Positions 27,114-36,740 of a DNA stretch of 64,000 nucleotides are shown here, in pieces. The notes under the pieces were generated by a model, which made no database searches, was not told the origin of the DNA, and saw only the letters and a program-made list of their open reading frames with translations. The stretch comes from Cystobacter fuscus DSM 2262 (GTDB lineage: Bacteria > Myxococcota > Myxococcia > Myxococcales > Myxococcaceae). The translations under genes were made by a program, and so were the position numbers. The stretch is from NCBI RefSeq assembly GCF_000335475.2, contig NZ_ANAH02000066.1, forward strand, positions 310,001-374,000. Direction: 5' to 3'. Positions within the stretch are counted from its first letter, which is position 1. Each line of letters begins with the position of its first letter.

Positions 27114-29767
27114 GCGATGAGTTCGGTTCCTTCGGCTCTGAATTTCAACATGGCCAGCTTGTACACGGGTTTTCCCTTGACCTCGACGTGAATGCCATCC
27201 TCTATGAGTTCTTTGACGACCTTGTCCGGCAGGCCGCCGTTCTTGATCTGATTGCGGAGTTTGTCCTCGACCTTTTTGATTGCCCGTTCGATCAATTCGA
27301 GCTTGACGTCACGCTGCAAGATTTTTCCGCCTTGCGTGAGACCGTTCAACTCCTTGGTGAGCAGGTCATCCACATGGTTGCTGTAGTTCTTGTGGTTGCC
27401 CAAATGGACGTAAATCCCATCGTCCACATGCTCGACGGCTGAGGGCATGTCGATCATGTTCGACCCGCGATCAATCGTGTAGTTGTTCAGACGCTCGTAG
27501 GCCTCGCGTATCAAGGGGTTCTTCTGGGCCACTCCGTCTGGAATCAAGTGATGCAGTTGGGATTTGCCCTGGCTGATTCGGGCCGCGGCTTCGGCGCACG
27601 CCACCTCTCCATGTTCTTTCCTGACCAGCTCCAGGAAGTTCTTCCTGTAGCGGCTATACACGCTGATGCGGGTGCCTTCGCCCGTCTTGAGGGCGATCAG
27701 CCCCTTTTCCGTCATCGTGAGCTGCGCATACTCGTTCCCCTTCGCCTTGCCTGAGAGCCTGCGCACATAGCCCAGCTGACCCTCGCTGTCCTTGACCAAC
27801 TGGTAGCCCGCCTGCTTTAGCTTTCCCTCGAACCGGGTGAACTCAGACGTGCCCGGCTTGGGAACACGTCTGCCCACGAGGTCCTTGATCCCCTCCCAGT
27901 TCTGGACCTTCTCCATCAGCTGCTCCAGCTTCGCGTCGCTCAGTGGCCGATCGGTCAGCGGAACCTCCTTGGGAGGGTTCTTCGCCGGGGTCTCCTTGGA
28001 AGAAGTCGTCTTCGTCTTCGCTGCCGCCGCCTCCGACTCGGCGCCTGCTTCCGACGCGACCTGGAGCTTGGGCGCGACGGGCACCTCCCTCGTGGTGGTG
28101 ATGCTGCCCCGCTTGAAGACGGGTACGGCGACGGTGCCGCCATGGCTGCCCTGCACGGCCATCCATTCGATTTGTGGCGGGGTGATCCTCACGTTCTTTG
28201 CTAGCGACAAACCCTTGGTGAGATTCCCCTTCATGCCCAGGAAACCCAGGGCGGCCATGGCGATGCTCGCCAGCATGTGAAGGAAGTACCTGCTGGCCTC
28301 CGCGAGCCTCTGCGGATTGCCCTGGGCCGTCCACGCGGTCCTGAGCCAGAGCATGGCGTATTTGGTGGCCGCGACCCCCGCCTGGACCAACCCCTCGGCC
28401 CCAAAGGCCGCCAGTCCGAGCTGGATGAGCGCCGCCGCGAGCTGCCCGACTCCCGTCGGACTCACCGCCAGGACGGCAGAGAGGCATTCCAGGGAGAGGA
28501 ACAACACCACGGTGCCGATGATCACCGGCAGGTGTTCGAGGACCGCCTTCCCGTACTCGCCGATGAAGACCTCACGGACATGGTCGGGCGCCATCTGCAC
28601 GGAGGCGAGGATGTCTCCCAGCGAGTGCATCATTTGCCGGACCCGGGCGAACAATCCCCCCGTGATGGAGCCGCTCTTCACCACCTTCTCCAGGCGGTTG
28701 GCGAAGTCCACGCTGACCAGCCAGATGAACTCTCCCGCGACGAGCTGCACGTCACCATCGACCCTGCGAACGCCCTTCTGGTGGTACTGCTCGTTCACGT
28801 AGAGGATGACGTTCTCGTAGAAGCGCAGATCCCGTCCCGGCTCGATGCCCTGGCGATAGCACCTCGCCGCGATCGGCTCGAGACGCTCCCCCTGCTGGAC
28901 ATAGTGGAGTGTCGCGGTGGGCTCGGGGAGTTCGGTGGTGACGCGGAAGTGCTGCACATACCCATGCACCAGGGTGCGCTGGACGCAGGTGGACACATGC
29001 AGCCACTCCGGCTTTTGGGGATGATGGCCGATGACGACCACGGGGGTCCCGGGGGGGAGCACGCCCTTCACCGCGAAGGGCGCATTCCTGTCCAACTCGT
29101 AGGGCACCGTTCGAAGATGGCTCCCGTCCTTGTTGATGATGAAGCCCCGTGTGCCGGGCTTGATGCGACGAAGGGTGCTCGTCTTATCGGCCATGGGGGC
29201 CGGGCTCCCCCGGCCCGACCTCAAGTCCGCTGACCGAACCAGGAGGGCATATTGGCTCGCCGAGAGGGCGACGCTGATCGACCCCGTCCCCGGGTTCTGG
29301 AGATTCGCCAGGTCCGGGACCTTTCCACTCCGGATGAGCGCGAGGGCGTCCTCGCGTTGCAGCTTGCCCACCCTCCGGGCGACTTCGAGCTGGAGCGCTT
29401 CCCCCTGGAGCCAGGTGGGGACGTTCTTGAGGGAGACGAGGACTATCTCCTCGAGTTGCTTGGTGGCGTATTTGAATTCGGACGCGAACAGCCTGCCGAA
29501 CTGGAAGGAGTTGAGGAGACGATTCTTCAGTTGAGCCACGGTGGGTTGGGTGACCGGGACTGACGGGAACAGGGCCTTGGACACGGCCTCGTCAATGGCG
29601 CGAAGAATCTTCTGCTCCTGGGCGTGGGCCAACCAGTAGTCCAGCAAGGGCCTGAGTGTCGCCAGCGGAGCGGCCGGGTAGCTGGCAAGAAGGGCCCGGT
29701 CCTTCTTGAGGACGAGGATGAAGTTGGAAGAGCCGCCACGGCCGGTCAATTTCCAATGTTGCGTCAT
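27110..29767 (-). CDS. Polymorphic toxin with C-terminal AHH nuclease domain
   Basis: This 885-residue protein has a helical N-terminus (to ~190), an SH3-like segment (~200-260) and a LysM-like segment with LHYVQQGERLEPIA (~275-330). A hydrophobic central region (~425-520) and a Lys/Glu-rich linker follow. The C-terminal AHH-type HNH-fold nuclease has LHHLIPDGV at about residue 738 and later NMIDMPSAVEHVD and HLGNHKNYSNHV. There is no signal peptide, so another export route is needed. It is paired with the Imm11 gene. The whole module lies between two copies of the end of the beta-lyase-like gene. Confidence 0.85.
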   Translation of the reverse strand: MTQHWKLTGRGGSSNFILVLKKDRALLASYPAAPLATLRPLLDYWLAHAQEQKILRAIDEAVSKALFPSVPVTQPTVAQLKNRLLNSFQFGRLFASEFKYATKQLEEIVLVSLKNVPTWLQGEALQLEVARRVGKLQREDALALIRSGKVPDLANLQNPGTGSISVALSASQYALLVRSADLRSGRGSPAPMADKTSTLRRIKPGTRGFIINKDGSHLRTVPYELDRNAPFAVKGVLPPGTPVVVIGHHPQKPEWLHVSTCVQRTLVHGYVQHFRVTTELPEPTATLHYVQQGERLEPIAARCYRQGIEPGRDLRFYENVILYVNEQYHQKGVRRVDGDVQLVAGEFIWLVSVDFANRLEKVVKSGSITGGLFARVRQMMHSLGDILASVQMAPDHVREVFIGEYGKAVLEHLPVIIGTVVLFLSLECLSAVLAVSPTGVGQLAAALIQLGLAAFGAEGLVQAGVAATKYAMLWLRTAWTAQGNPQRLAEASRYFLHMLASIAMAALGFLGMKGNLTKGLSLAKNVRITPPQIEWMAVQGSHGGTVAVPVFKRGSITTTREVPVAPKLQVASEAGAESEAAAAKTKTTSSKETPAKNPPKEVPLTDRPLSDAKLEQLMEKVQNWEGIKDLVGRRVPKPGTSEFTRFEGKLKQAGYQLVKDSEGQLGYVRRLSGKAKGNEYAQLTMTEKGLIALKTGEGTRISVYSRYRKNFLELVRKEHGEVACAEAAARISQGKSQLHHLIPDGVAQKNPLIREAYERLNNYTIDRGSNMIDMPSAVEHVDDGIYVHLGNHKNYSNHVDDLLTKELNGLTQGGKILQRDVKLELIERAIKKVEDKLRNQIKNGGLPDKVVKELIEDGIHVEVKGKPVYKLAMLKFRAEGTELIA

Positions 29768-29928
29768 GACATGGCTCCGGAGCGTTCACGTTCGCAGAGA
29801 GAAATGCCCCGTGGAGGGAAGTGAGCCATGGAGTACGAGCTGGGGGCGGTGACGCTAGCATGGGCCTCCGCACCCTTTCGAGCCGCCCTCCTGGCTCGTG
29901 ACGTGCTGGAGCCCTCAACCGCTGACTG

Positions 29929-30237
29929 GCGGACAGGCCCGAGGTGAAGGAGGTGTTCTACCCGGGGGCGGGCGCGGTGGTGTCCTTCCGGCTCGCGCGC
30001 GACGAGTGGGCGGCGCCCTTCGTGGAGGCGCTCCAGTTGCCCCTGCTGGGTGTGTCGCTGGGGACGGTGGAGAGCATCGTCACGGTGCCGGCCCGCCACT
30101 CGCATGCGTCCGTCCCCGTGCCCGAGCGGCAGCGGCGCGGCATCACCGATGGGCTCATCCGCTACTCGGTGGGGCTGGAGGACCTGCAGGAGGACCTCGC
30201 GCTCGCCTTGGGACAAGCGGTGCGCGTGGCGGCGTGA
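29929..30237 (+). pseudogene. Truncated 3' copy of the cystathionine beta-lyase-like gene
   Basis: The last ~103 codons of the gene at 25189-26301 are repeated here in the same orientation, with a 9-base in-frame deletion (LEDLEDLQ becomes LEDLQ) and scattered substitutions. The likeness continues about 85 bases past the stop, including the CCCCCGGTCCACGGGGG hairpin. The 5' end stops abruptly at GCGGACAGG; the PLP site is absent. It was presumably left when the toxin module was inserted. Confidence 0.9.
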
Positions 30238-30364
30238 GTGTTCAACCCAAGCCCCCGGTCCACGGGGGCAGGGGCGAGCCTTCTCGTGTCTTCCTTGGAG
30301 TCGCATCCCGGCCGTCCTTGGGAGAAGGCCGGGATGAGCCCAAAAGGAACACGCCCATCAAACA

Positions 30365-31906
30365 TCATGGAGCCGTCCAGCCGAAAGCCAACGCATAGTT
30401 CTTGAGCTTCGTAAGACAGTACTGAGCAGCCTCAGACCTATTGCCCGAGTCGAGAAACTCGCCCGAGCGCCAAGCATACTCAATACAAAAAACCTGCTCA
30501 CCAATTTTCATTGAATTATCAGGAATTAAAGGCAGCCCTTCAATGGACTTCTCATGCTGCGCTTCTGAGATCTTGATGTTGGCAGATGCGAGAAAAATCT
30601 TAAGCGCTTCCAGCATTGCCCCATTCAATTGCTTGTCTTTTCCCACAGTCCAGATCCCCTGTTTGGCCATAGCGGCGAACGCCGCCTTGGCTTCTTCAGG
30701 GGGTCGCCCCCGCGTTTCATACGCAGTCGCAGTCGAAGAGGACATGTACTTGCCCAGGTCGGTGCGTCGCACATATTCCGCGACACGCGACTGATCTGCC
30801 CTGGGGAGTTTGCTCTTTGATTTCTTGGTAAGGGCATTAAGCTTTTTGACGACGTCTTCGGGACCGAAGCGCCGCAAAACAATCATGCTGGTTGACGGCG
30901 GCAAATGGAATGCCCGTGCATTGAGCTTGATGATAGACTGGGTCAGCAATGCTCGCCTTGCAGCCCACCACTTTCCAATGGCGCTGTCTTTTGTTGCATT
31001 GAGAAGACCATTCGCATCAAGAAGACCATATTTACTAGGCGTCGTCAGGTGCGTCAGTGCACCCGCTTCAATGCTCTCCGAAACAAACGTGATCAACAGG
31101 TGCAGTGGTTTTTGAGTCGATGCCCGCAACTCCGCAGCTTGTTTATCGAAATCAATAGAGATCTTCTTAAGAAACTCCCCTAACGTAGAGTGCTTATTGG
31201 GATCATAGTTCTTGGGGTTGATCCCCAATTCCTCGAGAGATGTAATCTCATTGCAAAGATGGAGGACATGCATCGCTGTGTCCTGCCAAGTATTTCGAGG
31301 AGGTCCCTTGGCTTCAAAAGGGAGAGAAATTATCGTTGCGCCTGCGATTTGCTGAAAGTCTTTTCCAATTTGATGGGCAATTGATTGGGATGTTTCAGGC
31401 CATACAACAATCGCCTTGTTTCCTGTCTTCGGAGATCTCAGAAAACGCTTAATTTCAGCAAGCTCCCTCTCGGACGGCGGAGCACCCTCTCGGTTATCAA
31501 CATTGATTGGGAGAATTCGATGATCATCCAACGAAGTAAGTTCCCGTCCCTTGATGGCTGTCGCCTGTAGTGATTCAAACGTAATGGTGGATGACTCTGG
31601 ATGTTCAAATGTCTGGCAAAAGTACTCTGGAAGAAAGGCGCTGAGGCTATTGGCCAGCGTCGTTTTCCCAGTTCCTGTAGGACCAGACAAGGGCAAGAAA
31701 AAGCCTTCTCCTCGAGTGTCCACGCTATGCGCAATGCTGCGCAACCCGAGCAGGACTTCATCAGGAGGCGCGATGAGCAGTTCGGCCACGCGGCTGCCCA
31801 ACAGAGAGGACAAGCGCTCATACCGATCTGGAAACTTCAGCTGACTCAAGATGTGCCTAGGTGCTTCAGATGGCATCGCGTAAACCCTAAACTTTCTATT
31901 GAACAA
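30365..31906 (-). CDS. P-loop ATPase of unknown function
   Basis: This 513-residue protein has a Walker A motif GPTGTGKTT (75-83) preceded by ~70 residues. A hydrophobic strand, KAIVVWPE, may be the Walker B region but lacks a standard DE. No transposition, replication or restriction signature was recognised. The gene is clearly richer in A/T than its neighbours, which suggests recent acquisition. It stands alone on the minus strand, in a stretch with toxin and HEPN genes. A defence role is conceivable but only by position. Confidence 0.7.
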   Translation of the reverse strand: MFNRKFRVYAMPSEAPRHILSQLKFPDRYERLSSLLGSRVAELLIAPPDEVLLGLRSIAHSVDTRGEGFFLPLSGPTGTGKTTLANSLSAFLPEYFCQTFEHPESSTITFESLQATAIKGRELTSLDDHRILPINVDNREGAPPSERELAEIKRFLRSPKTGNKAIVVWPETSQSIAHQIGKDFQQIAGATIISLPFEAKGPPRNTWQDTAMHVLHLCNEITSLEELGINPKNYDPNKHSTLGEFLKKISIDFDKQAAELRASTQKPLHLLITFVSESIEAGALTHLTTPSKYGLLDANGLLNATKDSAIGKWWAARRALLTQSIIKLNARAFHLPPSTSMIVLRRFGPEDVVKKLNALTKKSKSKLPRADQSRVAEYVRRTDLGKYMSSSTATAYETRGRPPEEAKAAFAAMAKQGIWTVGKDKQLNGAMLEALKIFLASANIKISEAQHEKSIEGLPLIPDNSMKIGEQVFCIEYAWRSGEFLDSGNRSEAAQYCLTKLKNYALAFGWTAP

Positions 31907-32533
31907 CTAGGAGGCTGACAGAGCAGCAGCCAAGTAGCAAGGGCAGGCCGTCCCTTCTGCCCTCCTTGTACTTCCAAGTTGATGCATGCTGCGTACGCGG
32001 TCACGCAGTTGTAGGTAATCTACGAGAAGAAGCTCTCGTCGGACGCTACTGCCCTGTGCATGGCCTCAGTAATGGTGTAAGTGTCTGTCGGACAGTGGCG
32101 CATGGGGCGAATGGGAGGCTTGTTGATGGGGAGGTCTGCTGCAGAGGGGCGGAGGAGGGCCGCTGACGGGTGCCGCCGAGCTGTGCGCTCGTCCGGTAGA
32201 GAGGCCGTGCACCCCGCAGTTGGTGCGCGCCTGCTTGGGCCGCGCTCCCCTCAGGAGCGAATCAGGGGGCTTTGGGGTCTGTGGGCAACCACGACCTAGC
32301 GTTCAACTCCACGCGAGCTGCGGTGGCCCCTGCGCTGGGGTCAACCTTGGATGTCGCGTGGGTAGTTCCATGTGCGCCCGTCCTGACGCTCTTGGTAGCG
32401 CTCGGGCCGGGGATAGATGCAGGAGGCGGGCTGCGTCTGGTCCCTAAGCCCCCAGTAGTTGCTGCCCATGCCTGTCGGGCTCGCGTATGGTGGGCGGATA
32501 GCGCGTCGCACGTGCCCATCGGAGGAATGCGCC
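31907..32533. other. Gap of 627 bases with a possible gene remnant
   Basis: It contains the divergent promoters of the ATPase and the phosphoesterase. On the minus strand, 32344-32470 reads GSNYWGLRDQTQPASCIYPR followed by PERYQERQDGRTWNYPRD, which looks like real protein rather than a shadow. It has no start or stable frame upstream. I take it as a remnant of a secreted protein, with low certainty. Confidence 0.35.
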
Positions 32534-34144
32534 TTGACCGAACTGAAGATCAATGCGGTGATTTTGCGCTTCAGGGATCTCGTCACGCCCCCTGGCGGCA
32601 CGATCCGGCAGCACAAGCAGATCCTTGATGATCAGGGCTTCATCTGGTGGGGTTGGTGGAACAAGTCGGGCGAGGCCGTACCCGAGCGGGTCTTCGCGGA
32701 GCTGAAGGAGCGTGCCCTGAAAGACGGGTTGACGGTCTATCTCTTTGACTCAGGTCACGAGCGTGTGTACTCAGCGACCTGCAAAGACATCCAATGGGCC
32801 ACCGCGCGTGCGCGAATGGCCTCGCCGGACCCCAAGCGGACACCCGAGTACTACAACGAGCAGCAATACCTCGCTTGGTTCAAGCTCAAGGATATCAATG
32901 AAACGCCGCTTGATGAGAAGGTGCTGAGAGCCCTTAGCTACGTGCGCGTCAATGAATTCTTCGAGGCAGGTACCTCCCACTACGCCCCGTTCTATGACAA
33001 GCGAATCTTCTCGTTAGAGGAACTGCGCGAACAAGATCGGACGATCTGGTTCGTACGTGCCGCGACGGACCAGGATCCGAGCCACCAAGTCTCCCTGCTC
33101 CATGCGCGAAGCTTGCAGCCCGCCCACTTCCCGATGGAGTACTTGCATGCCAGCGGGCCCAGCCTGCTGTGGCTCTCCGACACTCATTTCTCCGTCGATG
33201 GGCACCATAGGTTCCCAGACAAGTCCAACGTGCAGAAACAGAACTTGGCGCTCGCGCTCGATCAACTGCTAAAGAACCAGCAGGCCTCGCTGGGAGGAGT
33301 GCTCCTGTCGGGTGACATCACTTGGCGCGCAGCACCAGAGGAGTTCGAAAAAGCCCTTGAGAGCCTGGGCACCCTCACGCGAAAACTTAACCTTTCATCC
33401 TACCAGATCGCCATCTGCCCCGGAAACCACGACCTCGCGTTCTCCGAGAACCCGGCCGAGAAAGGGGGACCGGTGAAGGAGGTGGGCCCTGCCTCACGCA
33501 AGGCCTTCGATGATTTTTATCGCGCCCTGTATTACCTTTCGCCCAATGAGCACCTGAGTTCGGGGAGGCGATTCCTGCTCAAGGGCTCCGTTCCCGTGGA
33601 GGTGGTCTGCCTCAATTCGTCGCTGCTCCAGCAGCAATCTGGTGCATTCCAGGGGCACGGCTTCGTGGGAGAGCAGCAATTGCAGGACGCGGCACGCGCC
33701 ATGGGGTGGGTTCCCGGAGAGGAAACCCGGGCGGTGCGGATCCTCATGATGCACCATCACCTGATGCCGACGACCTACCGGGAAGAAGCCTGGGTTGGTG
33801 GCCGGTACAGTGCGGTGCTTGACGCGGAGGCGGTTGCCCGGTGGGTAACCGAGCACCGGGTGAGGCTCGTGCTTCACGGGCACCAGCACCAGCCTTTCTG
33901 TACGAGAATCGCACGGCCCTTGAATGTCGAGCAGCCCTCTGGGCCCTGGCATGAATTCTACGTCTTGGGCCTGGGAAGCTCTGGTGTCGAGCTATCCCAC
34001 CTGGGCGAGAGCAAGAACAACACGGTCGGGCTGCTCACGTTCCATGCCCGGGAGGTTACGGTTCGTATCCAGACTGTCGACCCGACACACCCCTCGAAAG
34101 AACTCTGGTCCTTTAAAATCCCCTACACGCCGCCAGATAGGTAG
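32534..34144 (+). CDS. Metallophosphoesterase with novel N-terminal domain
   Basis: This 536-residue protein has a complete calcineurin-like site in its C-terminal two thirds: D216-x-H218 (LSDTHF), GD at 260-261, GNHD at 297-300, H407-H409 and GHQH at 449-452. Residues 1-~190 form a separate domain (RFRDLVTPPGG, FIWWGWWNKSGE, VYLFDSG) that I do not recognise. A TTG start at 32534 has GGAGG eight bases upstream. The partner HAD gene starts 6 bases after the stop. It likely cleaves a phosphodiester or phosphomonoester; the substrate is unknown. Confidence 0.82.
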   Translation: MTELKINAVILRFRDLVTPPGGTIRQHKQILDDQGFIWWGWWNKSGEAVPERVFAELKERALKDGLTVYLFDSGHERVYSATCKDIQWATARARMASPDPKRTPEYYNEQQYLAWFKLKDINETPLDEKVLRALSYVRVNEFFEAGTSHYAPFYDKRIFSLEELREQDRTIWFVRAATDQDPSHQVSLLHARSLQPAHFPMEYLHASGPSLLWLSDTHFSVDGHHRFPDKSNVQKQNLALALDQLLKNQQASLGGVLLSGDITWRAAPEEFEKALESLGTLTRKLNLSSYQIAICPGNHDLAFSENPAEKGGPVKEVGPASRKAFDDFYRALYYLSPNEHLSSGRRFLLKGSVPVEVVCLNSSLLQQQSGAFQGHGFVGEQQLQDAARAMGWVPGEETRAVRILMMHHHLMPTTYREEAWVGGRYSAVLDAEAVARWVTEHRVRLVLHGHQHQPFCTRIARPLNVEQPSGPWHEFYVLGLGSSGVELSHLGESKNNTVGLLTFHAREVTVRIQTVDPTHPSKELWSFKIPYTPPDR

Positions 34145-34150
34145 GGCCCC

Positions 34151-34999
34151 ATGCAACTCCTCATCACCGACCTGGACAACACGCTCTACGACTGGGTGAC
34201 CTTCTTCTCGAAGGCCTTCCAGGCCATGATACGCGAACTCTCGGGCCTCCTCGGTTGCTCGGAAGACGAGCTACTAGAACAGTTCAAGGCCGTGCACCAG
34301 CACTATGGCAATTCGGAGCAGCCGTATGCGGTCCTGGAGCTGCCCGCCGTCCATGCGCGATTTGGCCATCTGTCACGTCCGGAACTCCTCCAGGCTCTCG
34401 ATCCGGCGTTGCACGTGTTCAATCGCGCCCGCAAGCAGCACCTCCGCCTATACGACGGAGTCGAGACGACGCTGGCTCGCGCGCATGCGGCGGGTACCGT
34501 GATCGTCGGTTACACCGAGGCCATCCTCGAAAACGCCTACTTTCGGCTAAAGTCGCTCGGAATCGACAAGTACTTCCACCACCTGTATTGCCTCGAAGGG
34601 CGCTGGAGCGGGCACCCGGATGCGGCACGAGAGGAGGTGCTCCGCCCTCCTCTGGGTTTCGTCGAGAGGATCCCGCTCTCCGAGCGCAAACCCAGTCCCC
34701 GGCTGTTGCTCGACATCTGCCAGCGCGAGGGTGTGAACCCCCGTGATGCATGGTACGTCGGAGACAGCATCACCCGGGACATTCGTATGGCGAAGGAAGC
34801 GTGCATCCATGCGGTCTGGGCCAAGTACGGCACCCGGTACGAGCGTCACCTTTGGGACCTGCTCGTGCGCATTACCCATTGGACGGATGAGGCCGTGGCA
34901 CAGGATGTCCGATTGCGCGAGGACTCCGTAGGCATCCAACCCGATTTCGTCATTGACTCCTTCGCGGAACTCGAAAGGCTCCTCGGGCTCTCCCGGTAA
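34151..34999 (+). CDS. HAD-family hydrolase
   Basis: This 282-residue protein has all HAD motifs: I, DLDNTLYD (D7 nucleophile); II, GYTEA; III, the lysine in SERKPSPR; IV, YVGDSITRDI. A helical cap sits between motifs I and II. It is a phosphatase or phosphotransferase of unknown substrate. The 6-base gap after the metallophosphoesterase implies the two act together, perhaps in successive dephosphorylation. Confidence 0.88.
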   Translation: MQLLITDLDNTLYDWVTFFSKAFQAMIRELSGLLGCSEDELLEQFKAVHQHYGNSEQPYAVLELPAVHARFGHLSRPELLQALDPALHVFNRARKQHLRLYDGVETTLARAHAAGTVIVGYTEAILENAYFRLKSLGIDKYFHHLYCLEGRWSGHPDAAREEVLRPPLGFVERIPLSERKPSPRLLLDICQREGVNPRDAWYVGDSITRDIRMAKEACIHAVWAKYGTRYERHLWDLLVRITHWTDEAVAQDVRLREDSVGIQPDFVIDSFAELERLLGLSR

Positions 35000-35468
35000 C
35001 GGAGATAGCCCAGGAGCAACTTCGTCAGGAGGGTCACATTGAGGGCTCAGACGGCCCAATTCGGTTCAGTAACTCGCGGACGCGAGCTGCAAGCGGCCCC
35101 CGTCTCTTGGGGCTCACGAGAAAACGTAGGAGGGAGCGCGAGTGGGGAGAACATGAGTGGATGTACCGGCGCAGTCTGCCGAAGGGGGCGGTGCTGTATG
35201 CGGCGTTGAGGGTCAACCTCACCACGCTGTCGGCGGAGGCAGGCACGGGAGCGCGGCTAGCCCCGGTACGTGGAGCTGAGGAGGTGTCAAAGAACTCGTT
35301 GCGCTACCTTCCGCTCCCCGAGTCGTATCTACGAGTCGTCTGACACCCATCTCGGAGCCAACCTCGCACTCGACGTGGGCAGTTCCAGGTGAGCACAAGG
35401 GCGCCTACCCACCGGGTACCATCACGTACGCCAGCACCTGCCTACGGCATTCATAGTGGGCACAACTC
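35000..35468. other. Gap of 469 bases containing one palindromic repeat
   Basis: No gene is supported. The only structured part is the 65-base repeat at 35283-35347. The short plus-strand frame ending in that repeat (MYRRSLPKGAVLYAALRV...) may be a remnant, but I cannot assign it. Confidence 0.4.
35283..35347. repeat. GGTGTCA palindromic repeat, long form, copy 1
   Basis: This 65-base element has imperfect terminal inverted repeats: the left end GGTGTCAAAGAACTCGT and the complement of the right end GGTGTCAGACGACTCGT agree at 14 of 17 positions. Nearly the same sequence occurs at 44456-44520 and 45989-46053. Confidence 0.9.
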
Positions 35469-36740
35469 TCATGCTACAGCTTTCTTTTTGCCCTTCTTCT
35501 GCACGCTCGCGCTGTAACTGGTCAGCACCTTCTCCAGGTATGCAGGGTCTGACTTGAGCTTTGCCACGCAGAACTCCACTGCCTTCTTGGAATACACGTG
35601 GTATTTCATCGGGTGGATCATCTCGTGGTGGTACTCGTTGTTCGACTTGCGCCAGTTCTCAACGTGGCACACCGCGACAAAGCTGTGCATTGTAAACATT
35701 TTCCCGGTCTGCTTCGCGACCTCCACAGCGGCGCCAGTTGCCTTGTAGGGGTACTTATGCTCAATCGGCACGGCCTTTTCGATGATCGTGCCTTCGTGTG
35801 AAGCATCGTTGCCAGGAACGAGCTTGATGTCGCCCTCGCTCTCCTTCTTCGTCAGGACAAGGCTGTAGCCAATCGGGACCGCGAACGCGACGTTGTCCTG
35901 CTTCTTGATCTCCGCCGAGATGGTCTTGAGTAGGCCCGCGATTTCATCGCCCGTAGTCTGCCCGTACATCTGGCGGAGCGTGATGACGTCGGGTTCGGTG
36001 TCGAAATCCGACACGAGCGAAAGCAGTCCTGCAGAGCTGACGGGGAAGAGTGGGTGTCCGGTGGTAGCGAGGAATCGACGAGCGAAGTTCATCACGCCGG
36101 ACTGGAAAACCCGAGACATTACGCCTTGGAGTTCACGCATTAGCAGATGTGTCGCCTCGTGCCGGAACTCAGCAATCAATCCTACGTTCTTGCGCACGGG
36201 ATCGTTCTCCTGGAATCGCTGGTTGAGTGCTACCTCCAGGCTGATGGTTTCTCGTCGCTTTCCCTTCTCTGCCGGTGCGCGGTAGATTTTCTCTTCACCG
36301 CTTGCTTCGATGATCTCTGCCTTGAGTAACTGTTCCCAGGCCATGCAAAACAGCACGCAAAAGCCGTCGAGGCGGTTATCGAGTGAGGGCCGGTTGTAAA
36401 GTTCCAGCGCCAAGGTCATGTTGTCCTTGGCCTTATGCAGGAGAGCTCGCGCGAGCGGGTTCTTGCAGTTCGCCCCGAATTCTCGTGCTTGATGGTTCTG
36501 GCTGACTCTCCGATGAAAGGTCGGCTCGTCCAACTCAGCCGCCGCAGTGACCAAGTACTCGGTCTTGCTCTTCTCAGAGAGAAACGGAGCGTAGACACCC
36601 TTGCTCCAATGGGTCTTCCAAGTGGAGGCCTGCCACTTCGTCACTTCTAGGATCTGCTTCGAAGTGACGGTCTTTCCTCGGTTCGCCTTGATGAGTTCGA
36701 ACAGGGCTTGATTCGGCGGATTTAGCTTTCCCGTGGACAC
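35469..36740 (-). CDS. DUF3644 HEPN-type protein, probable defence RNase
   Basis: This 423-residue protein has a short helical N-terminus that may be a winged helix (residues ~10-65), then the DUF3644 region (NMTLALELYNRPSL, FCMAWEQLLKAEIIEA). It includes R193-x4-H198 in EFRHEATHLL, matching the catalytic Rx4-6H of HEPN ribonucleases. HEPN/DUF3644 proteins are linked to abortive infection and toxin systems. GTG 36740 has AAGGAGG upstream, which decides the start over a longer frame. No antitoxin gene is adjacent, so it may be a single-gene system. Confidence 0.75.
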   Translation of the reverse strand: MSTGKLNPPNQALFELIKANRGKTVTSKQILEVTKWQASTWKTHWSKGVYAPFLSEKSKTEYLVTAAAELDEPTFHRRVSQNHQAREFGANCKNPLARALLHKAKDNMTLALELYNRPSLDNRLDGFCVLFCMAWEQLLKAEIIEASGEEKIYRAPAEKGKRRETISLEVALNQRFQENDPVRKNVGLIAEFRHEATHLLMRELQGVMSRVFQSGVMNFARRFLATTGHPLFPVSSAGLLSLVSDFDTEPDVITLRQMYGQTTGDEIAGLLKTISAEIKKQDNVAFAVPIGYSLVLTKKESEGDIKLVPGNDASHEGTIIEKAVPIEHKYPYKATGAAVEVAKQTGKMFTMHSFVAVCHVENWRKSNNEYHHEMIHPMKYHVYSKKAVEFCVAKLKSDPAYLEKVLTSYSASVQKKGKKKAVA

